From an uncultured Ruminococcus sp. (GTDB taxonomy: Bacteria; Bacillota; Clostridia; Oscillospirales; Acutalibacteraceae), in the NCBI GenBank assembly GCA_900543095.1, contig UQQD01000004.1, positions 1 to 64,000 on the forward strand: 64,000 nt of DNA, given 5' to 3'. Each line of letters opens with the position of its first letter. Position 1 is the stretch's first letter. This document shows positions 1 through 7,184 of the stretch, in pieces. The notes beneath the pieces are model-generated. The model searched no databases and was not told the DNA's origin. It worked only from the letters and a program-made list of their open reading frames with translations. The position numbers and the translations under genes were made by a program.

Positions 1-534
1 GGCAGGGTTCACATTTGAACTGTACCTTACAACTATAACCGGTGAAAATGAATACAATGTAACCGTAACTTTGCCATTGGAAACGCTGTCCGGCTTTACC
101 GTCTGCCAGCTTCCGCTTTTTAATTTATGTAATACATAAACATTGTCTCCAGCCTTAATTCCACTTGCACAAATCGTTACTTTGATTCCTTTGGATGTAT
201 TCGTTGCAGACGGAACACTGATATCAGACATGGCCATGACGGTTGCACTTCCATTCTGTGCACTTGCCACAGCATTTGCCTGACGGTTTCCCTCGCGGTA
301 AACATCTTTGTCCACATCCTTGAAAGAAACCGTGATAAGCTCATTGTTTGCATTATAACCGCTGCTTTCAACGGTTGTTGCCTTATTCAGCTCATAGGTT
401 CTTTGAACCAGTGCCGTATCACTTGTTGGTGATGGATCTGCAAACACGGTTGTGCCCATTGTAAATACCAGCATCATAGCTGTCACAATCATTCTGTGCA
501 ATTTGGGGTTGGTGAAAGTTTTTTCGTTTTTCAT
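1..534 (-). CDS. Secreted protein of unknown function, C-terminus cut by the window edge
   Basis: The reading frame is open from an ATG at 534 to base 1 (178 codons) and runs off the left end. The N-terminus has a positively charged stretch followed by a hydrophobic core (MIVTAMMLVFTMGTTVFA), which is a signal peptide with a likely cut after VFA. The mature part is Ser/Thr/Asn rich and beta-strand-like (for example GDNVYVLHKLKSGSW), with no catalytic motif that I recognise. Its start overlaps the stop of the upstream gene in an ATGA junction, so the two are probably co-transcribed and translationally coupled. It is probably an exported or surface protein. Function unknown. Confidence 0.7.
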   Translation of the reverse strand, partial: MKNEKTFTNPKLHRMIVTAMMLVFTMGTTVFADPSPTSDTALVQRTYELNKATTVESSGYNANNELITVSFKDVDKDVYREGNRQANAVASAQNGSATVMAMSDISVPSATNTSKGIKVTICASGIKAGDNVYVLHKLKSGSWQTVKPDSVSNGKVTVTLYSFSPVIVVRYSSNVNPA

Positions 535-953
535 TTTGGTTTTACCTCTCCGCACCCGCAAGAACCAACATAGTTCTTATTAACCTTTCCGCAGTTTTTG
601 CATACCCATTCATCATTTGCTGCTTGAGAAATCGCTTGACTGTTAGGATTGGTTGCAATGGTGGCTTGATCTCTTAGATATTTTTCATATTCTTTATTTC
701 CTTTTGCTTCTGCATTTTTAATAAGACAGAGAAATACTAATCCCATAATCCAAAAAAATATGCCCAGGAAAACAAGAAATACTAATTTAGGCTCATCGTG
801 CCGTGAATGGTTTTCAATTAACCCTTTTGTATTTACTATTATAATAATTGTTCCGGCAATATCAAAAATAAGCTCAAATACCAGATAAATCCAAATCTCA
901 GAATGTTCAGAACGATATTTTTTTAAAAAACCTGACTTGTCCATTAATTGCAT
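531..953 (-). CDS. Small membrane protein with C-terminal zinc ribbon, unknown function
   Basis: A 140-residue protein. Two hydrophobic segments (about residues 20-42 and 57-80) suggest a two-pass membrane protein. A Gln/Asn-rich linker leads to a C-terminal Cys cluster (WVCKNCGKVN then CGCG) that looks like a zinc ribbon or rubredoxin-like knuckle facing the cytoplasm. The start at 953 has a good ribosome site (AAAGGGGAG) about six bases upstream. It overlaps the next gene (the secreted protein at 1-534) by four bases, so the pair looks like an operon. No named family is recognised; coupling of a zinc-ribbon membrane protein to an exported protein is all the context says. Confidence 0.7.
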   Translation of the reverse strand: MQLMDKSGFLKKYRSEHSEIWIYLVFELIFDIAGTIIIIVNTKGLIENHSRHDEPKLVFLVFLGIFFWIMGLVFLCLIKNAEAKGNKEYEKYLRDQATIATNPNSQAISQAANDEWVCKNCGKVNKNYVGSCGCGEVKPK

Positions 954-1033
954 CTAAATCTCCCCTTTAAATGAACCTTTTATTGTGCTTTTACTTCTCT
1001 GCAACCGCTTTATTTTTTAATATTTAGCTGTCC

Positions 1034-1861
1034 TCAAATCATCTTATATTTGATCATATAATGTTCAAGCATTTTAGCAAGATTATCGTAATAGCACCCT
1101 GTTACACTTAAAGAAAGTACAATTAATGACGCACATATAATTATGGTGATTAACGAGAATATACCGATATATATATCAAGCGAAAAAATTTGTCCGCCTA
1201 ATAAAAACAGAACTATGATTACTGCTATTGAAAAAATAATTGCAATGATATAGAGAAACACGCAAAAGCCCCTCAGAGTATTGGGCTTATTTGCTTTGAG
1301 CCTGTCTAACATAAGGTTTGTCGGCTCTTTTACAGAAACAATATCAAGCAAATCGGCAAATGCATTATATTTGCAATAGTATCGTATGTATATTAAAACG
1401 GTGCTGAATGTTATCATCAGTATTGGAAAAATCGGCAGTGCAATAAAAGCCTGTTTAATTATTGAATATGAAATAATGCAGGCTATTGTTGAGATTAATG
1501 AAATAACCATATTTAAATAAAAAATAACTGCTCCGAACTTTCTATATACATTTGACGGCATAATAAAACCTTTCTTCTCAAACGGATAAACAGAGTTGCT
1601 TTTTTCATAATTTATCATATCGGCAAAGCAAAACATAGCGGAAAATTCTGTGTATGCAAAGAAAAGTGAGAGCAGGGCTGAAGTTAGCAAACCTATTTTT
1701 ATAATTACGGTTGCTGTATTAATAATTGAAGTGAGGTTTCCCAAACCGGGCAGGCTTTCAAAAGGAATGAACAGTGCTGCTATACTGCATATAAATGAGA
1801 GTGTAGAAAAAATAAATACAATAATTGAATATGTTTTATAAATTGATGGTCTTGTGTACAT
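1034..1861 (-). CDS. Multi-pass integral membrane protein, unknown function
   Basis: A 275-residue, strongly hydrophobic protein with about seven to eight predicted membrane segments in three blocks (residues about 11-34 and 49-79, then 108-162, then 199-257). There are no enzyme motifs. AGGAGG lies eight bases before the ATG. A consensus sigma-A promoter lies about 100 bases upstream on the same strand and overlaps an inverted repeat shared with the divergent XRE repressor gene. The simplest reading is that the repressor controls this membrane protein. Immunity or bacteriocin-associated membrane proteins often sit next to such regulators, but nothing in the sequence establishes that role here. 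Confidence 0.65.
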   Translation of the reverse strand: MYTRPSIYKTYSIIVFIFSTLSFICSIAALFIPFESLPGLGNLTSIINTATVIIKIGLLTSALLSLFFAYTEFSAMFCFADMINYEKSNSVYPFEKKGFIMPSNVYRKFGAVIFYLNMVISLISTIACIISYSIIKQAFIALPIFPILMITFSTVLIYIRYYCKYNAFADLLDIVSVKEPTNLMLDRLKANKPNTLRGFCVFLYIIAIIFSIAVIIVLFLLGGQIFSLDIYIGIFSLITIIICASLIVLSLSVTGCYYDNLAKMLEHYMIKYKMI

Positions 1862-1950
1862 AAATAATCCCTCCTGTATTTTTTATGTCATTAAATGATT
1901 AACTAAAAATCATATGAAATCATTCGACATTCCTCCCCAAAATTTTTTCA

Positions 1951-1987
1951 TTGACAATATTATAAGCTATACTACCAATATTGTCAA
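1951..1987 (-). promoter_or_regulatory. Consensus promoter inside an 11-bp inverted repeat, candidate XRE operator
   Basis: On the minus strand a perfect -35 (TTGACA, 1987-1982) and a perfect -10 (TATAAT, 1964-1959) are separated by 17 bases and point to the membrane protein gene at 1861. The same bases form a perfect 11-bp inverted repeat (TTGACAATATT at 1951-1961 and its complement at 1977-1987). A repressor bound there would block the promoter. The XRE gene starts 70 bases away on the other strand with its own TATAAT at 2033-2038. Confidence 0.7.
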
Positions 1988-2057
1988 TATAAAAATACAA
2001 ATATTGTATGTTATATTGTTAAAAAATACAACTATAATAGTAGTTGAGGTAGATAAT

Positions 2058-2378
2058 ATGAGTTTAAACGGACTTGGAAGCCGTATCAGAAAATTGCGGC
2101 AGGACAGAAATATAACACAAGAGCAACTTGCGGAGATGGTGGATATTTCCGTTAATTTTATGAGTCTTATTGAAAATGGCAGGAATATGAGTGTTGAAAC
2201 GCTTGTAAAGATTGCAAATTCTTTGGGCGTTACCGTTGACTGCCTTTTAAGCGATGCGGTAGAAGTGAATGACGATGTAATATCAGCTCAGATAGTCCAA
2301 AATCTTTCTGCACTAAATGAGGATGAAAAATTGTATTTTCTCAATATGATAAAACAATACAGATCAATAAATAAATAA
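2058..2378 (+). CDS. XRE-family (Cro/C1-type) transcriptional regulator
   Basis: A 106-residue protein. Residues about 5-60 form a Cro/C1 helix-turn-helix (RIRKLRQDRNITQEQLAEM, then FMSLIENGRN and LVKIANSLGVTVDCLL). The C-terminal 45 residues are acidic and helical, probably for dimerisation. The ATG at 2058 is chosen over an upstream in-frame ATG at 1914 because TTGAGGT lies seven bases before it and the extra N-terminal stretch does not look like part of the family. It diverges from the membrane protein gene at 1861, whose promoter carries an inverted repeat that is the obvious binding site. Probably autoregulated. The ligand or signal is unknown. Confidence 0.85.
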   Translation: MSLNGLGSRIRKLRQDRNITQEQLAEMVDISVNFMSLIENGRNMSVETLVKIANSLGVTVDCLLSDAVEVNDDVISAQIVQNLSALNEDEKLYFLNMIKQYRSINK

Positions 2379-2410
2379 CGACAGCTCAATTATCGTGAGC
2401 TGTCGTTTTT
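2378..2410 (+). terminator. Rho-independent terminator after the XRE gene
   Basis: An 11-bp perfect stem (ACGACAGCTCA / TGAGCTGTCGT) with a 7-base loop, followed by a T run. It starts at the last base of the XRE stop codon. Confidence 0.9.
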
Positions 2411-2458
2411 GGTATGTATTCAGGCAGTCATCTTGACTGCCGATATGTTTTGATGCAG

Positions 2459-2914
2459 TTAAAACAGCGTTATTCCGCACATATGCAATATCCAAAGTAT
2501 AGCGCCGTATATTATAGATGCCGAAACGCCGTAAACAATAACGGGACCTGCAATAATAAACAGCTTTGCGCCCAGTCCGGCAATGTATCCCTCGGACTTA
2601 AATTCTATTGCAGGAGAGGATACAGCATTTGCAAAGCCTGTTATCGGTACAAGAGTACCTGCACCTGCGTGCTTTGCTATTTTGTCATAAACGCCGATTG
2701 CGGTCAGCAAAATGCCGAGAAAAATAAGCGTTACCGAGGTAAGCGTTTTGCTTGGATTTTCTTCAAGCCCCCACATTTGATAAAGCTCAAAAAGCACCTG
2801 ACCGATCGTACATATAAGCCCGCCTACAAAAAATGCAACTATGCAGTTTTTAAAGATAGTGCTTTTGGGTGAGTTTTTCTTGACTATTTTGTCGTATTCT
2901 TTGGGTGAAATCAT
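2459..2914 (-). CDS. spoVAC: Stage V sporulation protein AC (SpoVAC)
   Basis: A 151-residue membrane protein matching SpoVAC in length and in the signature region (GTLVPITGFANAV, then SPAIEFKSEG). In spore formers SpoVA proteins form the forespore inner-membrane channel that takes up dipicolinic acid and releases it at germination. About four to five hydrophobic segments are visible. GAGGG lies about seven bases before the ATG. It stands alone here, not in a spoVA operon (no AD or AEB partner next to it), so the rest of the channel must be encoded elsewhere or this is an extra paralogue. Family assignment is confident; the exact role of this copy is inference. Confidence 0.85.
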   Translation of the reverse strand: MISPKEYDKIVKKNSPKSTIFKNCIVAFFVGGLICTIGQVLFELYQMWGLEENPSKTLTSVTLIFLGILLTAIGVYDKIAKHAGAGTLVPITGFANAVSSPAIEFKSEGYIAGLGAKLFIIAGPVIVYGVSASIIYGAILWILHMCGITLF

Positions 2915-3140
2915 AAAAATCCCTCTTTGACGGTAAAAATTATTTATCCTTATTTTACCCCGATTTATAATATATATGTAATGTCCTGCTGAGATTTAAT
3001 CAGTGTTTACTTAATTAATTATCGACAAAATAACGCTTATGTGATAAAATTACGTTAGGCAATCGGCAATTTACACCGATAAACAGCATACCGCATTTGT
3101 TTTAGAATATATTGCGTGTGCAAAAACGGGAGATATGAAT

Positions 3141-3785
3141 ATGAAATTAATACGTCCCCGCAGTTTTTTTGCGGTTATTTGTAATCTGATTACGGTCATA
3201 TTATCAACAATTTCGGTATTGGGCTTTATACTTTATACAGGCGAGGGCAATATGAGCGGACATGGAGTTACGGCGTTTCGCTATTTTACGGTCGATTCAA
3301 ATATTTTGGCTGCATTAAGCTGCTTGGCAATACTTCCGTTCAACCTAAAATCCCTTGCAACAGGTAAATATAAGCTGCCAAAGTGGGCTGTAGTATTTAA
3401 ATATATCGGCACAACGGCAATTACCGTTACATTCCTGACCGTTATATGTTTTCTTGGTCCAATGCAGGGCTTTGACCTTATGTTCACGGGAAATAATTTG
3501 TATATGCACCTTATTTGTCCGGTGCTTTGCCTGTTTTCGCTCCTGCTTTGTGAAAGCGGTGCAAAAATCAGCTTTTGGCAGGGGCTGAGCGGCGTTTTGC
3601 CTAATATTATTTATGGGGTACTCTATTTTTACTTTGTTGTAATAGCAGAAATATGGCCGGATTTTTACGGATTTAATTACAACGGGATGTGGGCGCTGAG
3701 CGTTGCGGCAATGTTTGTAGGGTCTTTTATAATCAGCCTGCTGATGACGGTACTGTATAATTCGTTCGGCAAATTATTTAAATAA
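3141..3785 (+). CDS. Pr6Pr-type (FAR-17a/AIG1-like) integral membrane protein
   Basis: About 214 residues with six hydrophobic segments. The pattern of a first helix, then FRYFTVDSNILAAL, a His-containing loop (LYMHLICPVL) and a conserved YGVLYFYFVV segment is that of the Pr6Pr family, distant relatives of FAR-17a/AIG1 membrane hydrolases. The ATG at 3141 is eight bases from GGGAG; the ATG at 3135 is only two bases away and less likely. No neighbours suggest a pathway, and the biochemical function is not known for bacterial members. Confidence 0.65.
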   Translation: MKLIRPRSFFAVICNLITVILSTISVLGFILYTGEGNMSGHGVTAFRYFTVDSNILAALSCLAILPFNLKSLATGKYKLPKWAVVFKYIGTTAITVTFLTVICFLGPMQGFDLMFTGNNLYMHLICPVLCLFSLLLCESGAKISFWQGLSGVLPNIIYGVLYFYFVVIAEIWPDFYGFNYNGMWALSVAAMFVGSFIISLLMTVLYNSFGKLFK

Positions 3786-4086
3786 AATTTACAAAAATGA
3801 AAATGTTGTATGAATATTCATTCATAAATTGCCTGACATTTTACTTCTTTGCCTGCAAATAATATTTATATGATATTATAAGCGAAAATGATGCTTTTAA
3901 TATCAGGTTTTGGAGCAATGTAAAGCTTTTGTTATTTCTTTGTGTGAAATATACATATTTTTTATTTCTTTATCAGAAAATATAACAAATCGAAATGCGG
4001 CTTGTTAATTATTAAAATAAAAGTAACATATTAATAACATTTTGAGTACAAGTTAGCCAAAAAAGGGTTACAGTTTTTATATTCCG

Positions 4087-4165
4087 TTGACTTTACTACA
4101 ATTTTGTAGTATCATTTTCTTTAGAAGAATTGTTACGTTACATATGCGTAACCACAAATTGTAGT
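4087..4165 (+). promoter_or_regulatory. murA promoter with an 18-bp palindromic operator between -35 and -10
   Basis: A -35 (TTGACT, 4087-4092) and a -10 (TATCAT, 4110-4115) are 17 bases apart. The spacer is filled by a palindrome, TACTACAA-TT-TTGTAGTA (4094-4111). A related half-match (ACAAATTGTAGTG) follows at 4154-4166 in the leader. A protein bound between the promoter elements would repress. The leader to the GTG start is about 175 bases. The rest of the 510-base gap before murA (3786-4086) is AT-rich with no gene or hairpin that I can support. Confidence 0.6.
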
Positions 4166-4295
4166 GCGTTTTAATTTATATGTAATATATATTGTGTTTT
4201 TTGGTTGTGGACACACCATATATTTGTTTTTGTACTATTACACCTATATCTTTATTGATCAACCCAAACAATACTGTATCGGAGTGTATTTATAA

Positions 4296-5591
4296 GTGGA
4301 AAAATTTGTTGTCACGGGCGGCAAACCGCTTTTCGGCGGTGTTAATATCAGCGGCGCAAAAAATGCGGCTGTTGCAATAATTCCTGCTGTTATTCTTTGC
4401 GACGAGCCGTGTCAGATAGAAAATATACCTAACATAAGCGACGTTGCTCTTATCAGCAGAATTCTTCAGCAGATGGGCGCAAAGGTCAGAAGAATTAATA
4501 AATCAACTTTATATATCGACCCTACTCATATTGCAACCTGCAATGCGGTCACCGATATGGTGCGCGGTATGCGTGCGTCATATTACCTTCTTGGTGCATT
4601 GCTCGGTAAATACGGCAAGGCTAAGGTAGCGCTTCCGGGCGGTTGTAATTTCGGAATCCGTCCCATAGATCAGCACCTCAAGGGCTTTGAAGCTCTCGGA
4701 GCAGAAACCCGTCTTGTTGACGGTGCAATTATTGAAGCAGAATGTAAAAACGGTCTTGAGGGTACTCATATCTATCTTGATGTTGTTTCGGTCGGCGCAA
4801 CAATGAACATTATGCTTGCGGCCTGCAGGGCAAACGGTCTGACAATTATTGAAAATGCCGCAAAAGAACCGCACATTGTTGATCTTGCAAACTTCCTTAA
4901 TTCTATGGGAGCAGATATAAGGGGCGCAGGTACGGATGTTATCAAAGTACGCGGCGTATCATATCTGCACGGTGTAACATATTCTATTATTCCCGACCAA
5001 ATTGAAGCGGGAACTTATATGTGTGCGGCGGTTGCAACAAGAGGTTGCGTGACTATCAAGAACATTACTCCAAAGCATCTTGAGTCCATTACCGCAAAAT
5101 TCCGTGAGATGGGTGTAAAGATTACCGAATATGACGAGGCGATAAAGGTGGACGCAACAGGCGGAAATCTAAAACGCTGTAACATAAAAACAATGCCTCA
5201 TCCGGGTTTCCCGACTGATTGTCAGCCGCAGTTTACAGCATTGCTTACCGGAATTCCGGGTACGAGCATTGTAAATGAGAATGTATGGGATAATCGTTAT
5301 CAGTATATCAGCGAGCTTATTCGTATGGGCGCTCATATTTCTGTTGAGGGCAGGCTTGCGATTATCGAAGGCGGAACGCCGCTTACAGCCGCTCCCGTAA
5401 AGGCAACAGACCTGAGAGCGGGCGCAGCTATGATAATTGCGGCGCTTCAGGTAAAGGGCACAACAGAGATCTCATGTATTCAGTATATTGAGAGAGGCTA
5501 CGAGGACGTTGTCGAAAAGTTCAGAGCTATTGGCGCTGATATTAAAAAGGTTTATTTCACCGGTGACAACGATCAGGAGCTTGGAGCATAA
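4296..5591 (+). CDS. murA: UDP-N-acetylglucosamine 1-carboxyvinyltransferase (MurA)
   Basis: A 431-residue enzyme that transfers enolpyruvate from PEP to UDP-GlcNAc, the first committed step of peptidoglycan precursor synthesis in the cytoplasm. The EPSP-synthase-like repeats are visible across the full length. The N-terminal substrate motif (GGVNISGAKNAA) is present, as is the active-site loop GGCNFGIRP with its Cys at about residue 117, the residue modified by fosfomycin. The start is GTG at 4296 with GGAG 11 bases upstream. It is a single-gene unit: its own promoter with a palindromic operator lies upstream and a strong terminator follows. Firmicutes often have two MurA paralogues; which one this is cannot be told from the sequence alone. 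Confidence 0.95.
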   Translation: MEKFVVTGGKPLFGGVNISGAKNAAVAIIPAVILCDEPCQIENIPNISDVALISRILQQMGAKVRRINKSTLYIDPTHIATCNAVTDMVRGMRASYYLLGALLGKYGKAKVALPGGCNFGIRPIDQHLKGFEALGAETRLVDGAIIEAECKNGLEGTHIYLDVVSVGATMNIMLAACRANGLTIIENAAKEPHIVDLANFLNSMGADIRGAGTDVIKVRGVSYLHGVTYSIIPDQIEAGTYMCAAVATRGCVTIKNITPKHLESITAKFREMGVKITEYDEAIKVDATGGNLKRCNIKTMPHPGFPTDCQPQFTALLTGIPGTSIVNENVWDNRYQYISELIRMGAHISVEGRLAIIEGGTPLTAAPVKATDLRAGAAMIIAALQVKGTTEISCIQYIERGYEDVVEKFRAIGADIKKVYFTGDNDQELGA

Positions 5592-5624
5592 GGTTTGATA
5601 ATTTCTTGAAGTTTTCATATATAA

Positions 5625-5655
5625 AAGGCCGTTTCGTTTTGAGACGGTCTTTTTA
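5625..5655 (+). terminator. Rho-independent terminator after murA
   Basis: An approximately 11-bp stem with wobble pairs (AAGGCCGTTTC / GAGACGGTCTT) around a GTTTT loop, followed by TTTT. Confidence 0.9.
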
Positions 5656-5723
5656 TGATGTTGACAAAAGATATGCGTTGTAAAATATTCTGAGATATGC
5701 TATAATACTTGCGGATTTAAGCC

Positions 5724-5822
5724 GGAGCAACGCTTTGCCGACAATAAGCAGAGCTTGCGGCGGATTGGAACAGTGCAAGGGAGCATTAGCTCCTCAGGGG
5801 TTCTGTACTTAGGTTATAAAGC
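5724..5822 (+). repeat. Dispersed intergenic structured repeat, copy A
   Basis: One of nine related intergenic copies in this window. It begins GGAGCAACGCTTTGC, continues with a hairpin (GCTTTGC / GCAGAGC), the block GATTGGAACAGTGC, a second hairpin (GGAGC-ATTA-GCTCC) and ends GTACTTAGGTTATAAA. It lacks the 3' third found in the longest copies at 29951 and 56914. It ends about 20 bases before the WalJ-like gene start. Confidence 0.75.
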
Positions 5823-5843
5823 TAAATGACAGGGAATGATTTT

Positions 5844-6632
5844 GTGGCAAGAGCAGTTCCGCTTTTCAGCGGCAGTAAAGGCAACAGCTATTACATAGGC
5901 AGTTTGACCGAGGGTGTTTTGATTGACGCAGGCAGGTCGTGCCGCCAAATCGAAAAAGCAATGGAGATAAACGGGCTGAGTATGAGCAGTATAGGCGCAG
6001 TATTTGTAACTCACGAGCATACCGATCATTGCAGTGCGCTTAGGGTGCTTGCAAAAAAATACGGATTTGAGGTTTATGCAAGTGCAGGAACGCTCAGAGA
6101 GCTTGAACGCACCAACAGGATAGACCCGAGTACCAAAACTGACATCATCAGCGATGAAGTTGCGATTGGAAATATGCTTGTACAGCGCATAGACACTCCA
6201 CACGACGCAGCCGAAAGCTGCTGCTACAGAGTAACGTCGTCCGACGGAAAGTCGGCTTTGATAGCTACCGATATGGGGGTAATGCTCCCCGAGGTACGCA
6301 GTGCGGCGCATCAGAGCGACTTTGTTGTACTGGAATCGAATCACGATATTGATATGCTTAAAAACGGAGGTTATCCTTATCCGTTAAAACTTAGAATACT
6401 GTCAAGCAAAGGACATCTTTCCAACGACGCGTGTTCAAACGAGCTTGCCGAGCTTGTAAAGAGCGGCACTCTCAGGCTTATGCTCGGACATCTGAGTGAG
6501 CAAAACAATACTCCGCAAATTGCAAAAGCTACTGCAATTTCGGCGCTTGAAAATGCGGGAATGAAATGCAATACCGACTTTACGCTGAATATTGCGCCGA
6601 CGGAAACAAATCTTACATCAGTAATTTTTTAG
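5844..6632 (+). CDS. MBL-fold metallohydrolase, WalJ/YycJ-like
   Basis: About 262 residues. The N-terminal PLFSGSKGNSYYIG and the metal-binding VTHEHTDHCSAL mark a metallo-beta-lactamase-fold hydrolase of the YycJ (WalJ) type, suggested in Bacillus to be a 5'-3' exonuclease that helps coordinate cell division with DNA replication. A later His in LESNHDIDML and LSNDAC completes the metal site region. The GTG at 5844 is preferred because AGGGA lies eight bases upstream and the family begins at this point; the ATG at 5826 has no ribosome site. It is six bases from rlmH, as in many Firmicutes, so the two form an operon with rqcH likely following. Confidence 0.85.
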   Translation: MARAVPLFSGSKGNSYYIGSLTEGVLIDAGRSCRQIEKAMEINGLSMSSIGAVFVTHEHTDHCSALRVLAKKYGFEVYASAGTLRELERTNRIDPSTKTDIISDEVAIGNMLVQRIDTPHDAAESCCYRVTSSDGKSALIATDMGVMLPEVRSAAHQSDFVVLESNHDIDMLKNGGYPYPLKLRILSSKGHLSNDACSNELAELVKSGTLRLMLGHLSEQNNTPQIAKATAISALENAGMKCNTDFTLNIAPTETNLTSVIF

Positions 6633-6638
6633 TGTATT

Positions 6639-7124
6639 ATGTTAAAAATAAACATTATTTGTATAGGCAAAATCAAAGAAAAATATTTTACCGACGCCAT
6701 AAACGAGTATGCAAAGCGGCTTTCGGCGTTCTGTAAATTCAGCGTGATCGAGTTGGCAGAGGAACGCATAAAAAGCAACACGCCGAACATTTCGCAGATA
6801 AACGAGGTTTTGCAGGCGGAGGGCAAGCGGATTTTGCAAAAAGTCAGCCCATCGGATTTTGTTGCGGCAATGTGTATTGAAGGCAAAATGCTGTCAAGCG
6901 AGGAGCTTGCAAAAACGCTTGAAGCCGTATCACTCGGCGGAAAGAGCACGGTGGATTTTATCATCGGCGGAAGCTACGGATTGAGCGACGAGGTGAAAAA
7001 AAGGGCGGATCTGCGCCTGTCAATGAGCAAAATGACCTTTCCTCACCAAATGGCAAGAATGATACTGTCCGAGCAGATATACCGTGCGTTTGAAATTTTA
7101 TCAAACGGAAAATATCATAAATGA
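6639..7124 (+). CDS. rlmH: 23S rRNA pseudouridine1915 N3-methyltransferase (RlmH)
   Basis: A 161-residue SPOUT-family methyltransferase of the usual RlmH length. The C-terminal knot with the SAM-binding FIIGGSYGLSDEV and the signature MTFPHQMARMILSEQIYRAF, ending in KYHK, is diagnostic. It methylates the conserved pseudouridine in helix 69 of 23S rRNA, acting on assembled ribosomes. It starts six bases after the WalJ-like stop with no clear ribosome site, which suggests translational coupling. Confidence 0.95.
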   Translation: MLKINIICIGKIKEKYFTDAINEYAKRLSAFCKFSVIELAEERIKSNTPNISQINEVLQAEGKRILQKVSPSDFVAAMCIEGKMLSSEELAKTLEAVSLGGKSTVDFIIGGSYGLSDEVKKRADLRLSMSKMTFPHQMARMILSEQIYRAFEILSNGKYHK

Positions 7125-7184
7125 CAACCGCCGCCCAAACGGAGATATATGCGTTTGGGTTATGCAGACAACAAGGAGTAAGCA

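Noticed and set aside
177..371. Open frame on the minus strand (64 codons)
   Set aside because: It lies within the better supported secreted-protein frame that ends at 534 and has no ribosome site.
2414..2872. 152-codon plus-strand frame opposite spoVAC
   Set aside because: Cys/Tyr/Lys-rich shadow of spoVAC on the other strand; the SpoVAC match is clear.
4094..4111. BlaI/MecI-type operator for the murA palindrome
   Set aside because: The spacing (TACA-N4-TGTA) differs from the usual TACA-N2-TGTA; the regulator class is left open.
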